Source of the DNA: Pseudomonadota bacterium
GTDB taxonomy: Bacteria > Pseudomonadota > Gammaproteobacteria > Berkiellales > Berkiellaceae
Length of the DNA: 64,000 nt
Assembly: GCA_018241965.1 (NCBI GenBank)
Contig: JAFECS010000027.1
Location: forward strand, 8,134-72,133
Direction of reading: 5' to 3'
The stretch's first letter is position 1. The number at the start of each line of letters is the position of its first letter. The notes under the pieces are model-generated. The model did not search any database. It had not been told where the DNA came from and was given only the letters and a program-made list of their open reading frames with translations. The translations under genes and the position numbers were made by a program. This document shows positions 43,099 through 52,490 of the stretch, piece after piece.

Positions 43099-43374
43099 AT
43101 GAGAAATTTAACATTCCAAGAAATAGCTGTTACCTCAGGCGGCATCTCCCAAGACGATATTTTTGATACTACTGCAAAAATAGCCGGTCCACTTGGCATT
43201 CTTGGTGGCGCATTTGCTGGTATTGCCATTTTCCCAGGGCTTTCTAAACCCATTGGTCTTTTAGCAGGGGCCTATGCAGGGTTTTATGTGGGCATTTTGG
43301 GGGGTATTATTCTCGCGCTTCCCATTGCTGTGATGTTCGGTACGCCTGAACCTGATGCCATCCTAACACTGTAA
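43099..43374 (+). CDS. Double-glycine leader peptide with glycine-rich hydrophobic cargo
   Basis: A 91-residue product from ATG 43099, with CTGGAG five bases upstream. The leader MRNLTFQEIAVTSGG has L at -12, T at -11, E at -8, I at -7 and G-G at -2/-1; T at -4 is less usual. The mature 76 residues contain two Gly/Ala-rich hydrophobic stretches (IAGPLGILGGAFAGIAIF and LLAGAYAGFYVGILGG) with GxxxG spacing, the style of two-peptide class II bacteriocins. The in-frame ATG at 43051 would bury the leader. A palindrome, AACACGTGTT, lies upstream near 43027. No exporter or immunity gene is adjacent. Confidence 0.75.
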   Translation: MRNLTFQEIAVTSGGISQDDIFDTTAKIAGPLGILGGAFAGIAIFPGLSKPIGLLAGAYAGFYVGILGGIILALPIAVMFGTPEPDAILTL

Positions 43375-43485
43375 ACAACCCCGCTGTAAATATATCAAAT
43401 TAGCCACGCTATAGATTTGCTATGATAAGAGTCTCGTTGAATGAAAGTTGGCCTAGGCTCGCTCTAAATCACCTGTAGGTTTATC

Positions 43486-43815
43486 ATGCATTATTTTTAT
43501 TTACTGTTAGCCATTATTGGCGAAGTTATTGCCATCAATGCGCTAAAAGCATCAGAAGAATTTACCAAACCCATTCCCACTATTATCGTTGTGGTTGGGT
43601 ATTGCTGTACGTTTTACTTTTTAACACTGGCATTAAGAGTGATCCCCGTTGGCATTGCTTATGCCATTTGGGCAGGGATAGGCATTATTATTGTTACTTT
43701 AGGGGCTTATTATTTATTTGATCAATCCTTAGATATGCCTGCCATTGTGGGGATCAGTTTAATTATCCTCGGGGTGGTAGTAATACAACTATTTTCTTCC
43801 ACCGTGGGGGAATAA
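43486..43815 (+). CDS. Small multidrug resistance (SMR) transporter
   Basis: A 109-residue protein with four membrane helices, of the EmrE/Sug type. The conserved membrane glutamate is E13 in AIIGEVIA, and YAIWAGIGI in helix 3 is the family hallmark. It exchanges protons for cationic drugs or guanidinium; the substrate cannot be decided. It is a single gene, convergent with msrBA, ending four bases before it. Confidence 0.9.
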   Translation: MHYFYLLLAIIGEVIAINALKASEEFTKPIPTIIVVVGYCCTFYFLTLALRVIPVGIAYAIWAGIGIIIVTLGAYYLFDQSLDMPAIVGISLIILGVVVIQLFSSTVGE

Positions 43816-43818
43816 GCC

Positions 43819-44688
43819 CTATTCATTGTCTCCAAATATTTTCACATACTGATGACAGTACGGTATTTTTCGCATTTTATCATAATAAGCTTGATGATAA
43901 TCTTCTGCTTTCCAAAAAGGGGAGATGGGAAAAAGCTTTGTCGCCACATGCTCGCCTTTTTTTTCAAGAATTTGGATCAGTTTTTGTGCCACTGCTTGTT
44001 GTATGGCATCGTAATAGAAAATCACGCTTAAATATTGTTCGCCAATGTCGGGCCCTTGGCCATTGGTTTGAGAAAAATCATGAATTTCAAAAAAGAATTT
44101 CATGATTTTTTCAAGCGTCACTTGTTTAGGGTTAAATACCACCCGCACGGCTTCAAAATGGCCGGTATTACCACGACAAACATCCTCATAACTTGGATTT
44201 TTTGTTTGCCCGCCTGTATAACCGACTTCAACTTTTAAAACACCGGGTAACTTTTTAAACCAATATTCCACGCCCCAAAAACACCCGGCGGCGAGGATAA
44301 CTTCGCTGCTATCTTGCACGGTTAGATCGTGTACAAAATCCAAGCTCAAAGAATTAACGCAATGACGTGTATTGAGGACAGTCATCTTTTCACCCATAAA
44401 GACATGCCCAAGATGAGCATCACAACGTGCGCAGAGAATTTCAACCCGCTGGCCATCGGCATCGGTTTGACGTTTTACGGCGTTTTCGATGTTTTGATCA
44501 AAACTTGGCCATCCACAACCAGAATGAAATTTACTTTGCGCCCGAAATAGCCCAAGCCCGCATTGGCGGCATAAATAAGTGCCTGGTGCGTCTAGTTGGT
44601 CATATTCACCACTAAAGGGATATTCTGTACCTTTATCTTGTACAATGCGCAACACGTCAGGCGGTAAACTTGCACTCTTAAAAGTCAT
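43819..44688 (-). CDS. Bifunctional methionine sulfoxide reductase B/A
   Basis: A 289-residue fusion repairing both diastereomers of oxidised methionine. The N-terminal MsrB domain has zinc cysteines C40, C43, C86 and C89 and the catalytic C110 in RHCVNS. The C-terminal MsrA domain begins near 128 with GCFWG, catalytic C136. The order B-A is the reverse of the classical PilB-type A-B fusion. There is no signal peptide, so it acts in the cytoplasm. The ABC transporter gene ends 20 bases downstream of its region on the same strand order. Confidence 0.93.
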   Translation of the reverse strand: MTFKSASLPPDVLRIVQDKGTEYPFSGEYDQLDAPGTYLCRQCGLGLFRAQSKFHSGCGWPSFDQNIENAVKRQTDADGQRVEILCARCDAHLGHVFMGEKMTVLNTRHCVNSLSLDFVHDLTVQDSSEVILAAGCFWGVEYWFKKLPGVLKVEVGYTGGQTKNPSYEDVCRGNTGHFEAVRVVFNPKQVTLEKIMKFFFEIHDFSQTNGQGPDIGEQYLSVIFYYDAIQQAVAQKLIQILEKKGEHVATKLFPISPFWKAEDYHQAYYDKMRKIPYCHQYVKIFGDNE

Positions 44689-44708
44689 ACGTTAGCTTCT
44701 CTCCATGA

Positions 44709-46517
44709 TTATACTGATCGCCTAATTTTTTGATCCACGTGGTTAGTCTTTTTCTCAGATAACGCTTTCAAAGGTTTTTGGGTTAGACGTTGATTATTAA
44801 ATGTTACAAGATAATCGTAGAATTGACTATCACCTTGATGATCAATACAGATAATGGTGGTATTGGGTAGTAAGCTTAAGAGATTCTTTTCGCTAACTTC
44901 CTTAGATTTTGCGTCCATAGAAGCAAAAGGTTCGTCCATAAACAGAAGTTTGGGTTTATGGCAAATTGCTCTGATGAGGGCAATTTTTTGTTGTTCGCCA
45001 CCACTTAAGGTTTTTGACCAATCTTTGCTTAGTTCAGCATTCGCGATTAGATGCGACAATTCGAATTTTTCCATCAGCGATTTTATTTTGACGATATTTC
45101 GTTTTCCACAGTGATGGGGGTAGGTAATGGCGTCGTAAAGAGAAGCCATATTGGGAAAGAATACCCGTTGTGGCATAAAATAAGTTTCACGTTCATCATT
45201 AGGCAGAGTAACGCTTCCTTCCACATAAGGCCATAAACGCGCAAGCGCTCTAAACAAAGAAGATTTTCCAACGCCCGAAGGCCCTTGAAGCAAGGTAACT
45301 TTAGCATGATTAAATTCAAAATCTTTAATTTTTAAAAAGGGATCTTTATTGTTCGGTTTTTTAATTAACAATTCGTTAAGGATTAATCTATCCTTTTTTG
45401 TAATTTTAAGGTTGCTTTGTTTTTGAATGGCATCCCAGGTTGCCGTTTGCTCGCTCATCAATTGAAACTTATCACCTAGAACTGTTAGATTGGAAATGTC
45501 TTCGCAGTGTTCTCCTTGCCAAGTAAAAAATTTGACTACTTTTCCAAAATAATTACTGATGGAAAAGATATTCCCTTGGTTTAATTGTTTAGTAATTAAT
45601 TGGGGAATACTTAAAACAATCACCGCCAAGCTCTGTAAATGTTCATTAAAAATCGTAAACCATGATAAAGCTGACTGTAAGCGATTGAGGATTGCTTGGT
45701 AATTACCGGCACGTTTAATAATAGAAAGAAAATTATCATTTTCTCGTTGATTTCCCCGCAACAAGGCAATCCCTTCGGCATTTCTATCAACATGATTAGA
45801 ATGTGCCGCTAATTGGTTCATGGTTTCTTTTTTATGACGCGTGGTGTCCCGCATTTTAAAATCAATTCTGCTGATGATAAGACAATAAAGAAACGCATAA
45901 GTGATCGCGCCGACTGGAAAAATGGCCGGAATAGTGATGGCAGTTGAAAGCAATGTGACCGTGAGAGGGCTTGATAATTGCCATAAACCATATAACCCAG
46001 CCAAAAACTGTAAAAAAGTGCTGACAAGATTATCAAATGATTTAACTGCCAAGGCGTTGGATTTTTGGATGTCATGGCTAAAAAAAACAGCCGTATTTAA
46101 GAGTTTTTGTTTTTCCGGTGGAATATAATTTAAGCCAATAAACGCATTGGTATTGAGCCATTTTTTGACATATTCTTGTGAAAGATGTTCATCTAAAAAC
46201 TGAATTAGTTTGCCATTGACGAAAACATTGGCCACACTGGATACCGCAACGGCACCTACAGCAAACATATATTGAAAAGCGGCTTTAGCGAAAATACCTA
46301 AAGTAATGCCTGGCGTAAGGATCCCAAAAATGCTGGTTAGAAAAGTATTGGTAACCACCAGCAAAACGGCTTGCGCAATATTTAATAAGATAATGCTTGC
46401 CAGTAAAAACCATTGCCAGCGATTTTCTTTTTTAAATTCGAAGGTGGGACCATAAACTTTATACACTGATTTAAAGAGGGCAATATTGTCATTAACGATT
46501 TTACGTAATAAAAACAT
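44709..46517 (-). CDS. ABC transporter, SbmA/BacA-like with fused ATPase (YddA type)
   Basis: A 602-residue protein with an N-terminal membrane domain of about six helices of the SbmA/BacA-like (ABC_membrane_2) type and a C-terminal ATPase. The ATPase has Walker A QGPSGVGKSS near 410, signature LSGGEQQK near 505 and Walker B LLFMDEP near 525. Relatives transport peptides, long-chain acyl compounds or cobalamin; the direction and substrate here are unknown. There is no C39 peptidase domain, so it is not an obvious exporter for the double-glycine peptides. It lies upstream of msrBA on the same strand, with 20 bases between them. Confidence 0.87.
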   Translation of the reverse strand: MFLLRKIVNDNIALFKSVYKVYGPTFEFKKENRWQWFLLASIILLNIAQAVLLVVTNTFLTSIFGILTPGITLGIFAKAAFQYMFAVGAVAVSSVANVFVNGKLIQFLDEHLSQEYVKKWLNTNAFIGLNYIPPEKQKLLNTAVFFSHDIQKSNALAVKSFDNLVSTFLQFLAGLYGLWQLSSPLTVTLLSTAITIPAIFPVGAITYAFLYCLIISRIDFKMRDTTRHKKETMNQLAAHSNHVDRNAEGIALLRGNQRENDNFLSIIKRAGNYQAILNRLQSALSWFTIFNEHLQSLAVIVLSIPQLITKQLNQGNIFSISNYFGKVVKFFTWQGEHCEDISNLTVLGDKFQLMSEQTATWDAIQKQSNLKITKKDRLILNELLIKKPNNKDPFLKIKDFEFNHAKVTLLQGPSGVGKSSLFRALARLWPYVEGSVTLPNDERETYFMPQRVFFPNMASLYDAITYPHHCGKRNIVKIKSLMEKFELSHLIANAELSKDWSKTLSGGEQQKIALIRAICHKPKLLFMDEPFASMDAKSKEVSEKNLLSLLPNTTIICIDHQGDSQFYDYLVTFNNQRLTQKPLKALSEKKTNHVDQKIRRSV

Positions 46518-46637
46518 AGTATGGCACCTGCTGTACTACTACCAACCATACAATTTGTTATAGCACAAGCGGACTAGAAATTGAGTGAATGCATACTCTT
46601 TATATTGTATTTATTGTAAGTGAAAAATAAACAGGAA

Positions 46638-47864
46638 TTATATTAACAGATAACGCTGCGCCAATAACGTTAACGTTTCTTGGGTCATCTTAGCGATGTG
46701 CAGTGCTTGTTCGTGCGTGCCGCGTATCGGGTGCATGGTGTTATCTAAAAGCACCAATTCGCCAGAGTCAATATAACTTTGAATAACCTCAAGCAAAGCA
46801 TCAAAATCATTTTCCCCATTTAAAAAGGGCATGAGCGCTTGCGCAAGCGGCGTGAGTAAAATATTTTCATGCAAGCGATTAGTGACATGGGCTTGATGCA
46901 TGGTTTGATATCGCGCAAAAGGACATGCGGTAAGCGGTTTTGTAAAATCAAGTTTCGTTGGATTAATTTGAGAAGATAATTGGCTGTACAGCAAGGGAAA
47001 ATTTTTTGTTGCCTCAAGGGTAACAGCCTTTTTTGAAAGCAAACTGCAACGAAAGCGGCGATTTTGAATAAAATCCTGCTTTTGACTATATTCAGCATCA
47101 AAGCGGTTGCTCTCAAATTCAAAAAAAGTAGCATCACAGACGTAATTCAACGCATAGGATTGTGCTTTTTCTAAAAACTCGTAAAAATAAAGCGGATAAT
47201 GTGCCTCGCTTAAGTGTTCATGCATTAGTTGACTATTTGAATGCGAGCTCACAATCTTAACTTCTTCTTTGAGCAGCCATTCATAAGCCGTTTGGGGCGT
47301 ATCTAAGGCGCTCGACATTTGCTGCAATAAAGTGCGCACAGAGAATATTTTTTCCTCAAGAGGATCGTAATCCTTTGAAGCATATAACATAAAATCTCTT
47401 AAAGTATTGCCTATTGCCCAACCGGGATAGGTATTATAACTAATGTAGGCAATACCATTATCATTTAGGTTTTGTTGGCAAAGTCGTAATACGGCCTCTT
47501 GAATGTCTTTGTTTACCCAAGAGAACAAGCCATGGCAAATAATGTAATCAAATTTTTCGCTCTCGTGAAAATCAACTATCGATTTGGCAATAAAACTGAT
47601 GTTTCTTAAATTTAAGTCTTCGCGTCTTTCATTGGCTTTCGCAATTTCATTTTCTGAGATATCTATGCCCACAAAAGTGGCTTTATTTAAATGAAAAGCC
47701 ATGGGCAATAAATTTCCACCACTGGCACATGCAAGCTCTAAAATGCGGGCATTATCAGGTAAGGCAGGGTGCAACCCAACATTTTTAGCGAGGGCATATA
47801 AATGTTTTGGGTGGGTTTGTTTGATGGCGTTACTTTCGTAGGGGATGTGGGTTTGAATATTCAT
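46638..47864 (-). CDS. Methyltransferase with regulatory domain (PKMT-like)
   Basis: A 408-residue SAM-dependent methyltransferase. The N-terminal Rossmann domain has motif I ILELACASGGNLLPMA (40-55), GIDISENEI as motif II, and ICHGLFSWV after the third strand. The middle region (about 210-310) fits the methyltransferase regulatory domain, and the C-terminus resembles the lid region of rickettsial protein lysine methyltransferases that modify OmpB. A protein substrate on the cell surface is inference from that resemblance; a small-molecule substrate is possible. It is a single gene. Confidence 0.8.
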   Translation of the reverse strand: MNIQTHIPYESNAIKQTHPKHLYALAKNVGLHPALPDNARILELACASGGNLLPMAFHLNKATFVGIDISENEIAKANERREDLNLRNISFIAKSIVDFHESEKFDYIICHGLFSWVNKDIQEAVLRLCQQNLNDNGIAYISYNTYPGWAIGNTLRDFMLYASKDYDPLEEKIFSVRTLLQQMSSALDTPQTAYEWLLKEEVKIVSSHSNSQLMHEHLSEAHYPLYFYEFLEKAQSYALNYVCDATFFEFESNRFDAEYSQKQDFIQNRRFRCSLLSKKAVTLEATKNFPLLYSQLSSQINPTKLDFTKPLTACPFARYQTMHQAHVTNRLHENILLTPLAQALMPFLNGENDFDALLEVIQSYIDSGELVLLDNTMHPIRGTHEQALHIAKMTQETLTLLAQRYLLI

Positions 47865-48044
47865 CTACTTATTTTAGTCTTTCTTATTGGAGAGGGCAAA
47901 CTTGATGTAACGAAATGCTACACCGCAAAGGAACACAGGCTCTGATGGAGATGTTTAGAATTCTGAAGAAAAATTATGCAAAAATGCATACGTAATTTCT
48001 TGCTTTTGTAAGTTGTTTGTAGCTTTAATAGCGCGAAGTCAAGC

Positions 48045-48061
48045 TGGTCGCATAGCGACCA
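48045..48061. repeat. Short inverted repeat beside the DUF559 element
   Basis: TGGTCGC-ATA-GCGACCA is a perfect 7-bp-arm hairpin just outside the left terminal repeat of the DUF559 unit. Confidence 0.55.
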
Positions 48062-48067
48062 TATTAT

Positions 48068-48546
48068 CTCCCTTTATAAAAGGGAGACGCGCGTAGCGCA
48101 AGAGGGATTTATAAATGAAAAGGATTTCATAAACCATGCCATTCAAAATATATAATAAAAATCTAAAGCCTTATGCTGCTCAATTACGTTCTGATCTTAC
48201 CACCACTGAAACTATGCTATGGGCACACATACGTAAAAAACAAATTTTGGGAGTTCAATTTTATCGTCAAAAAATTATTGCCAATTATATTGTTGATTTT
48301 TATGCTCCATCAATCAAACTAGTGATTGAAGTGGATGGTTCACAACACTATGAAGCACAAGGAATTGAACAAGATCTATCTAGAGATAGTTTTTTAGACT
48401 CATTAGGATTAAACATACTTAGATTTAGCAATTATGAAGTAAGGTACAATCTTGATGATGTTCTTAGAGCTATATTTGGATATGCTGAAAAGTATTTAGG
48501 ATAAAATCCCTCTTGCGCTACGCGCGTCTCCCTTTTACAAAGGGAG
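48068..48546 (+). mobile_element. DUF559 gene within 43-bp inverted repeats
   Basis: The sequence at 48068-48110 and the reverse complement of 48504-48546 agree at 42 of 43 bases. Between them lies a single gene, DUF559, whose stop codon (48502-48504) touches the right repeat. The whole unit is 479 bp. The repeats themselves contain the smaller palindrome CTCCCTTT...AAAGGGAG. The layout is that of a compact element spread by its own or a host endonuclease. Mobility is inferred; no target duplication was established. Confidence 0.65.
48136..48504 (+). CDS. DUF559 endonuclease-like protein
   Basis: A 122-residue protein of the DUF559 family, which has the PD-(D/E)xK/Vsr-like nuclease fold. Diagnostic segments are LRSDLTTTETMLWAHIRKKQ, GVQFYRQKIIANYIVDFYAP and KLVIEVDGSQHYEAQ, where the acidic D, E and Q fit the nuclease core, then LRFSNYEV. 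Such proteins are common beside intergenic repeats in many genomes, but their role is not established. It lies exactly within a pair of 43-bp inverted repeats. Confidence 0.9.
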   Translation: MPFKIYNKNLKPYAAQLRSDLTTTETMLWAHIRKKQILGVQFYRQKIIANYIVDFYAPSIKLVIEVDGSQHYEAQGIEQDLSRDSFLDSLGLNILRFSNYEVRYNLDDVLRAIFGYAEKYLG

Positions 48547-48790
48547 ATTTTTTGCCCCCTTTGTAAAAGGGGGCCGCACATCTTAGTGCGGGGGTATTTT
48601 GTTTGGGAAAGAGCATTGTGAGTAGGATAAAATCAAAGGGAGATTTTTTGCCCCCTTTGTAAAAGGGGGCCGCACGTCTTAGTGCGGGGGGATTTTGTTT
48701 GGGAAAGAGCATTGTGAGTAGGATAAAATCAAAGGGAGATTTTTTGCCCCCTTTGTAAGAGGGCACGCGTCTAGTACGGGGGGATTTTGT
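48539..48790. repeat. 96-bp tandem repeat array, about 2.6 copies
   Basis: Units begin with AAAGGGAGATTTTTTGCC at 48539, 48635 and 48731, a period of exactly 96. Each contains the palindrome CCCCCTTTGTAAAAGGGGG and then a GTGCGGGGG block. The third copy is truncated and diverged. Because 96 is a multiple of three, it gives a false open reading frame on the minus strand with a repeated FYKGGKKSPF phrase. The array shares the AAAGGGAG core with the DUF559 terminal repeats. Confidence 0.88.
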
Positions 48791-49653
48791 TAAGCCAAAG
48801 AAGCGTATTCTTTAGCAATTTTTTCAATCGCGCTTTTGGCTTTGACTTCTTGCGTTACCCATAATCTGTCAATTTCTGCGAACGCAGAATGGTTATGAAT
48901 AGATTCAAAGTTTTCAGAGCTGATTTTGTAACCCAAAACAGATTCTAGTTGCTCGATGCTGGTGGCCACATCGCGCACCATATCTTCGACAAATTTCGGG
49001 TTATCATAAGCGCGCTCAGTTACGACTTTCTCATCGGCGCGTTTTAAAATACCAAAAAGTTCGCACGAAGCTTTGCTTTCGATCAGTTGAATAATTTCCA
49101 TCAGCGACAGCGTTGGTGTGGCGCGTACGGTAAGGGTGACATGAGAGCGCTGGTTATGAGCGCCATAGTCAGCAATTTCTTTTGAGCAGGGGCATAAACT
49201 GGTGACTGGCACCACCACGGTCACAAAAGTATGATATTCATCATTTTCTAAAATTCCGCGGATGCTGACATCGTAATCCATTAAACTGGGCGCTTGAGAA
49301 ACAGGCGCTAATTTTTTGACAAAATAGGGAAAATTCACTTGTAAAAAACCATATTTGGCATTCAAACGTGTCACCATGGTTTCTAACCAATGCGGAACCG
49401 TAGCAACGCTTAAAACGGTTTCATCTTCATTCAACAGCTCCACAAAGCGCGACATATGTGTGCCTTTAACTTCTTTAGGCAGATCAACCAGCATATCAAA
49501 ACGGGCGACAACCGATTGTCGTGTTAAGCCACGTGAAGGCGTAAAGTCTTCAAATATCATCGGGTGCCTTAATCCTCGGATCCCAACGCGGTTTACCGGT
49601 AGATTGCGCCAATCTGGGCTACTTTGGATATCAACAACCGAGTCATTTATCAT
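48790..49653 (-). CDS. folE2: GTP cyclohydrolase IB (FolE2)
   Basis: FolE2 makes 7,8-dihydroneopterin triphosphate from GTP, the first step of folate (and queuosine) synthesis. It is the metal-flexible alternative to FolE. The 287-residue protein has the family N-terminus VNRVGIRGLRHPM and the metal-binding CPCSKEIADYGAHNQRSH. Its length is typical. It lies 34 bases downstream of dxs on the same strand, and its 3' end abuts the 96-bp repeats. Confidence 0.94.
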   Translation of the reverse strand: MINDSVVDIQSSPDWRNLPVNRVGIRGLRHPMIFEDFTPSRGLTRQSVVARFDMLVDLPKEVKGTHMSRFVELLNEDETVLSVATVPHWLETMVTRLNAKYGFLQVNFPYFVKKLAPVSQAPSLMDYDVSIRGILENDEYHTFVTVVVPVTSLCPCSKEIADYGAHNQRSHVTLTVRATPTLSLMEIIQLIESKASCELFGILKRADEKVVTERAYDNPKFVEDMVRDVATSIEQLESVLGYKISSENFESIHNHSAFAEIDRLWVTQEVKAKSAIEKIAKEYASLA

Positions 49654-49687
49654 AATTCAAAACCCTAATTTAGCTGGTATTTATGAG

Positions 49688-51586
49688 CTACAGCGACTGT
49701 ACTGTAGATTTAACTTCATTACAAGAGTGTTTTCTGACTTTTTGCTGTATGGTGGTTAAAATACGTGATGCACTTAAACCACAGCTTTCCAACATTTCTT
49801 CTGGGCTGGCATGTTCAACAAAATGATCAGGAATGCCTATATTAATTATCTGGTTTCGAGAATGGTTTGCGAGCAAACAGGCATTTACCCCTTCACCAGC
49901 GCCGCCCATGACAGCATTTTCTTCTAAAGTAACTATATAATCATGTTGCTTGGCCATCTCAATAATCATGGCTTCATCAAGTGGTTTAACAAAACGCATA
50001 TTGACGACAGTGGCATTGAGTTCTTCACCCACTTTCAGGCCATTAGCCAACATTGCGCCAAAGCTTAAAATAGCAATGTCTTTTCCTTTGCGACAAAGAG
50101 CGGCTTTGCCGATGGGAAGTGCTTTAGATCCCTCATTCAGCGTAACCAAAGGTCCCTGTCCGCGAGGATATCGTACAGCGGCAGGACAATTAGCCATTAA
50201 ACCGGTCGTTAACATATCTTTGCATTCATTAGCATCAGCGGGTGCCATCACAATCATATTGGGAATTGCCCGCAAATAACTTAAATCAAAACTGCCATTG
50301 TGTGTGGGGCCATCACCGCCAACCAGACCTGCTCTATCAATAGCAAATAAAACAGGTAAATTTTGAAGTGCAACATCATGGATCAATTGATCGTAAGCGC
50401 GTTGTAAAAAGGTAGAATAAATAGCAACGACCGGCTTCATTTTTTCACAGGCAAAGCCGGCAGCTAAGGTGACGCTATGTTGTTCTGCGATAGCGACATC
50501 AAAATAACGTTCGGGAAATTCTTTAGCAAAACGCACCATCCCAGAGCCTTCACACATAGCTGGGGTAATGGCGACTAAATTTGGTTCTTTGGCAGCCATT
50601 TCACAAAGCCAATCGCCAAAAATTTCGGAGTAGGTTGCCATTTTGGGTTGGCTACTTAATGCTGGTGCTACTACTTTAGGTGACGCTTGATAAAAACCTT
50701 TATTCACACCGTGATATTTGATGGGATCAGCCTCGGCTGGAGGATACCCTTTACCTTTGTGCGTAATGGTATGGACTAATTGCGGGCCTTTAATCTCTTT
50801 GACGTTTTGCAAAGTTTTAACCAAAGTACTCAAATCATGGCCATCGATAGGGCCAATGTAGTTGAATCCCATTTCTTCAAATAACGTGCCAGGTACAATC
50901 ATACCTTTGAGATGTTCTTCGGTTTTGCGTGCCAACTCCCAAACAGGCGGAATACGTTTAAGCACGTCTTTTCCGCTTTTGCGCATGGATGTGTATAGTT
51001 TGCTCGATAGGATCCTTGCAAAGTAATTAGATAATGCGCCTACATTGCCTGAAATGGACATATCATTATCGTTAAGCACTACTAAAAGATCGGCTTTTAA
51101 ATCACCAGCATGATTCAGTGCTTCAAAGGCCATGCCAGCGGACATCGCGCCATCGCCGATAACAGAAATAACTTTATTGGCGAGGCCTTGTTGTTTAAAG
51201 GCTAAGCTAAAGCCAAGGCCGGCACTGATAGAAGTGCTAGAGTGGCCTACGCCAAAGGCATCAAAAGGGCTTTCTTCACGACGCGGAAATGGTGCCAACC
51301 CATTTTTTTGTCTGATGGTATGCAGTTTATCACGTCGACCAGTTAAAATTTTATGCGGATAAGCTTGGTGCCCTACATCCCAAATCAGGCGATCGTGTGG
51401 TGTATTAAAGACATAATGTAAAGCAATCGCTAATTCCACGGCACCTAAACCGGCGCCTAAGTGTCCGCCGGCTTGATTTAAGGTTTCCAGCATAAATTCT
51501 CTAATACTGGTAGCTACTTCGGGTAACTTGGTTAAAGATAAGCGCCTTAAATCTTCTGGTGAGTTAATCTGTTCAAGGATGCTCAT
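49688..51586 (-). CDS. dxs: 1-deoxy-D-xylulose-5-phosphate synthase
   Basis: Dxs condenses pyruvate and glyceraldehyde 3-phosphate in the first step of the MEP isoprenoid pathway. It uses thiamine diphosphate. The 632-residue protein is full length, with [35 protein letters not shown], the ThDP motif [18 protein letters not shown]...LNDND, and the catalytic [13 protein letters not shown] region. The start abuts the ispA stop. The order xseB-ispA-dxs is a conserved gammaproteobacterial operon. Confidence 0.97.
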   Translation of the reverse strand: MSILEQINSPEDLRRLSLTKLPEVATSIREFMLETLNQAGGHLGAGLGAVELAIALHYVFNTPHDRLIWDVGHQAYPHKILTGRRDKLHTIRQKNGLAPFPRREESPFDAFGVGHSSTSISAGLGFSLAFKQQGLANKVISVIGDGAMSAGMAFEALNHAGDLKADLLVVLNDNDMSISGNVGALSNYFARILSSKLYTSMRKSGKDVLKRIPPVWELARKTEEHLKGMIVPGTLFEEMGFNYIGPIDGHDLSTLVKTLQNVKEIKGPQLVHTITHKGKGYPPAEADPIKYHGVNKGFYQASPKVVAPALSSQPKMATYSEIFGDWLCEMAAKEPNLVAITPAMCEGSGMVRFAKEFPERYFDVAIAEQHSVTLAAGFACEKMKPVVAIYSTFLQRAYDQLIHDVALQNLPVLFAIDRAGLVGGDGPTHNGSFDLSYLRAIPNMIVMAPADANECKDMLTTGLMANCPAAVRYPRGQGPLVTLNEGSKALPIGKAALCRKGKDIAILSFGAMLANGLKVGEELNATVVNMRFVKPLDEAMIIEMAKQHDYIVTLEENAVMGGAGEGVNACLLANHSRNQIINIGIPDHFVEHASPEEMLESCGLSASRILTTIQQKVRKHSCNEVKSTVQSL

Positions 51587-52473
51587 TACGTTGCACGCTC
51601 AAAAATATAAGTGGTTAAAGCACGTAAGGAAGCTGCTTTGTCACCAAAGCGATCTAAACAAGTTTGAGCCTTGTCATGCCATGTTTTGGCATGTTTCTTG
51701 GCTTCTAAATTGCCAAGTAATGTTACAAAGGTGCACTTTTGGTTTTTCACGTCTTGCCCAGTTTGTTTACCTAAGATCTCTTTGTTACCTTCGGCGTCTA
51801 GAATGTCATCTTGGATTTGAAAACAAAGACCAAGCGCCTCAGCAAAGTTATGTAATTCGTATAAATCATCTTGCGTAGCCTTTTGGCCCGCTAACGCGCC
51901 ACATTGTACACTGGCTGCAATCAGAGCCCCAGTCTTTGCACGATGCATTTCGATTAAATTCTCAAGCGAGAGCGTTTTACCCTCTGCGCTCAGATCTATG
52001 CTTTGCCCTTTGACCATTCCCTGACAGCCAGCAGCATAGGCTATCACCTGGATTATTTTTAAGATGGTCGACTTATCTAAGGTAGGGAAGTGTTCAGGAT
52101 GGGATAAGATCTCAAAAGCGAGGGTCAACAATGCGTCGCCAGCCAAAATGGCGGTCGCCTCTCCAAAAACCTTATGACAGGTAGGTTTCCCCCGGCGCAT
52201 ATCATCATTATCCATCGCTGGTAAATCATCGTGTAGTAGCGAATAGCAGTGGATGAACTCAATAGCGACAATAACAGGTTCAAGAACGGCAACATCCGTT
52301 TCAAAGAGTTCAGCTGTCATCAATGCCAGTAAAGGGCGTAAGCGCTTACCACCATTTAAGCACGCATAGTGCATTGCCTTTGCCAGTTCATTGTGCCCTG
52401 GCAGAGGCAGATAGCGCGCTAATAGCTGCGGCATCTTGGCTTGGCAATCCGTAAGTTGAGTGAAAAATGGCAT
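51586..52473 (-). CDS. ispA: Polyprenyl (farnesyl/geranyl) diphosphate synthase
   Basis: IspA builds farnesyl diphosphate from IPP and DMAPP. The protein has about 295 residues, with the two Asp-rich motifs [10 protein letters not shown] and DDILD that bind magnesium-diphosphate, and GGKRLRP near the N-terminus. ATG at 52473 is preferred to a GTG at 52494 (which overlaps the xseB stop) because AGGAG sits five bases upstream of the ATG. It lies between xseB and dxs and shares one base with dxs. Confidence 0.95.
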   Translation of the reverse strand: MPFFTQLTDCQAKMPQLLARYLPLPGHNELAKAMHYACLNGGKRLRPLLALMTAELFETDVAVLEPVIVAIEFIHCYSLLHDDLPAMDNDDMRRGKPTCHKVFGEATAILAGDALLTLAFEILSHPEHFPTLDKSTILKIIQVIAYAAGCQGMVKGQSIDLSAEGKTLSLENLIEMHRAKTGALIAASVQCGALAGQKATQDDLYELHNFAEALGLCFQIQDDILDAEGNKEILGKQTGQDVKNQKCTFVTLLGNLEAKKHAKTWHDKAQTCLDRFGDKAASLRALTTYIFERAT

Positions 52474-52490
52474 GACAGCTCCTAAATTGC

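Noticed and set aside
44709-46517. ABC protein as the exporter of the double-glycine peptides
   Set aside because: It lacks an N-terminal C39 peptidase domain and its membrane part is of the SbmA/BacA type, so there is no evidence that it cleaves or exports these leaders.
48518-48766. 82-codon open frame on the minus strand with repeated FYKGGKKSPF phrases
   Set aside because: It is produced by the 96-bp tandem repeat, whose period is a multiple of three. It has no ribosome site, and such frames are a known annotation artefact of this repeat type.
48068-48790. CRISPR array
   Set aside because: Only about 2.6 units of 96 bp occur, and whole units are repeated with no unique spacers, and no cas gene is present.
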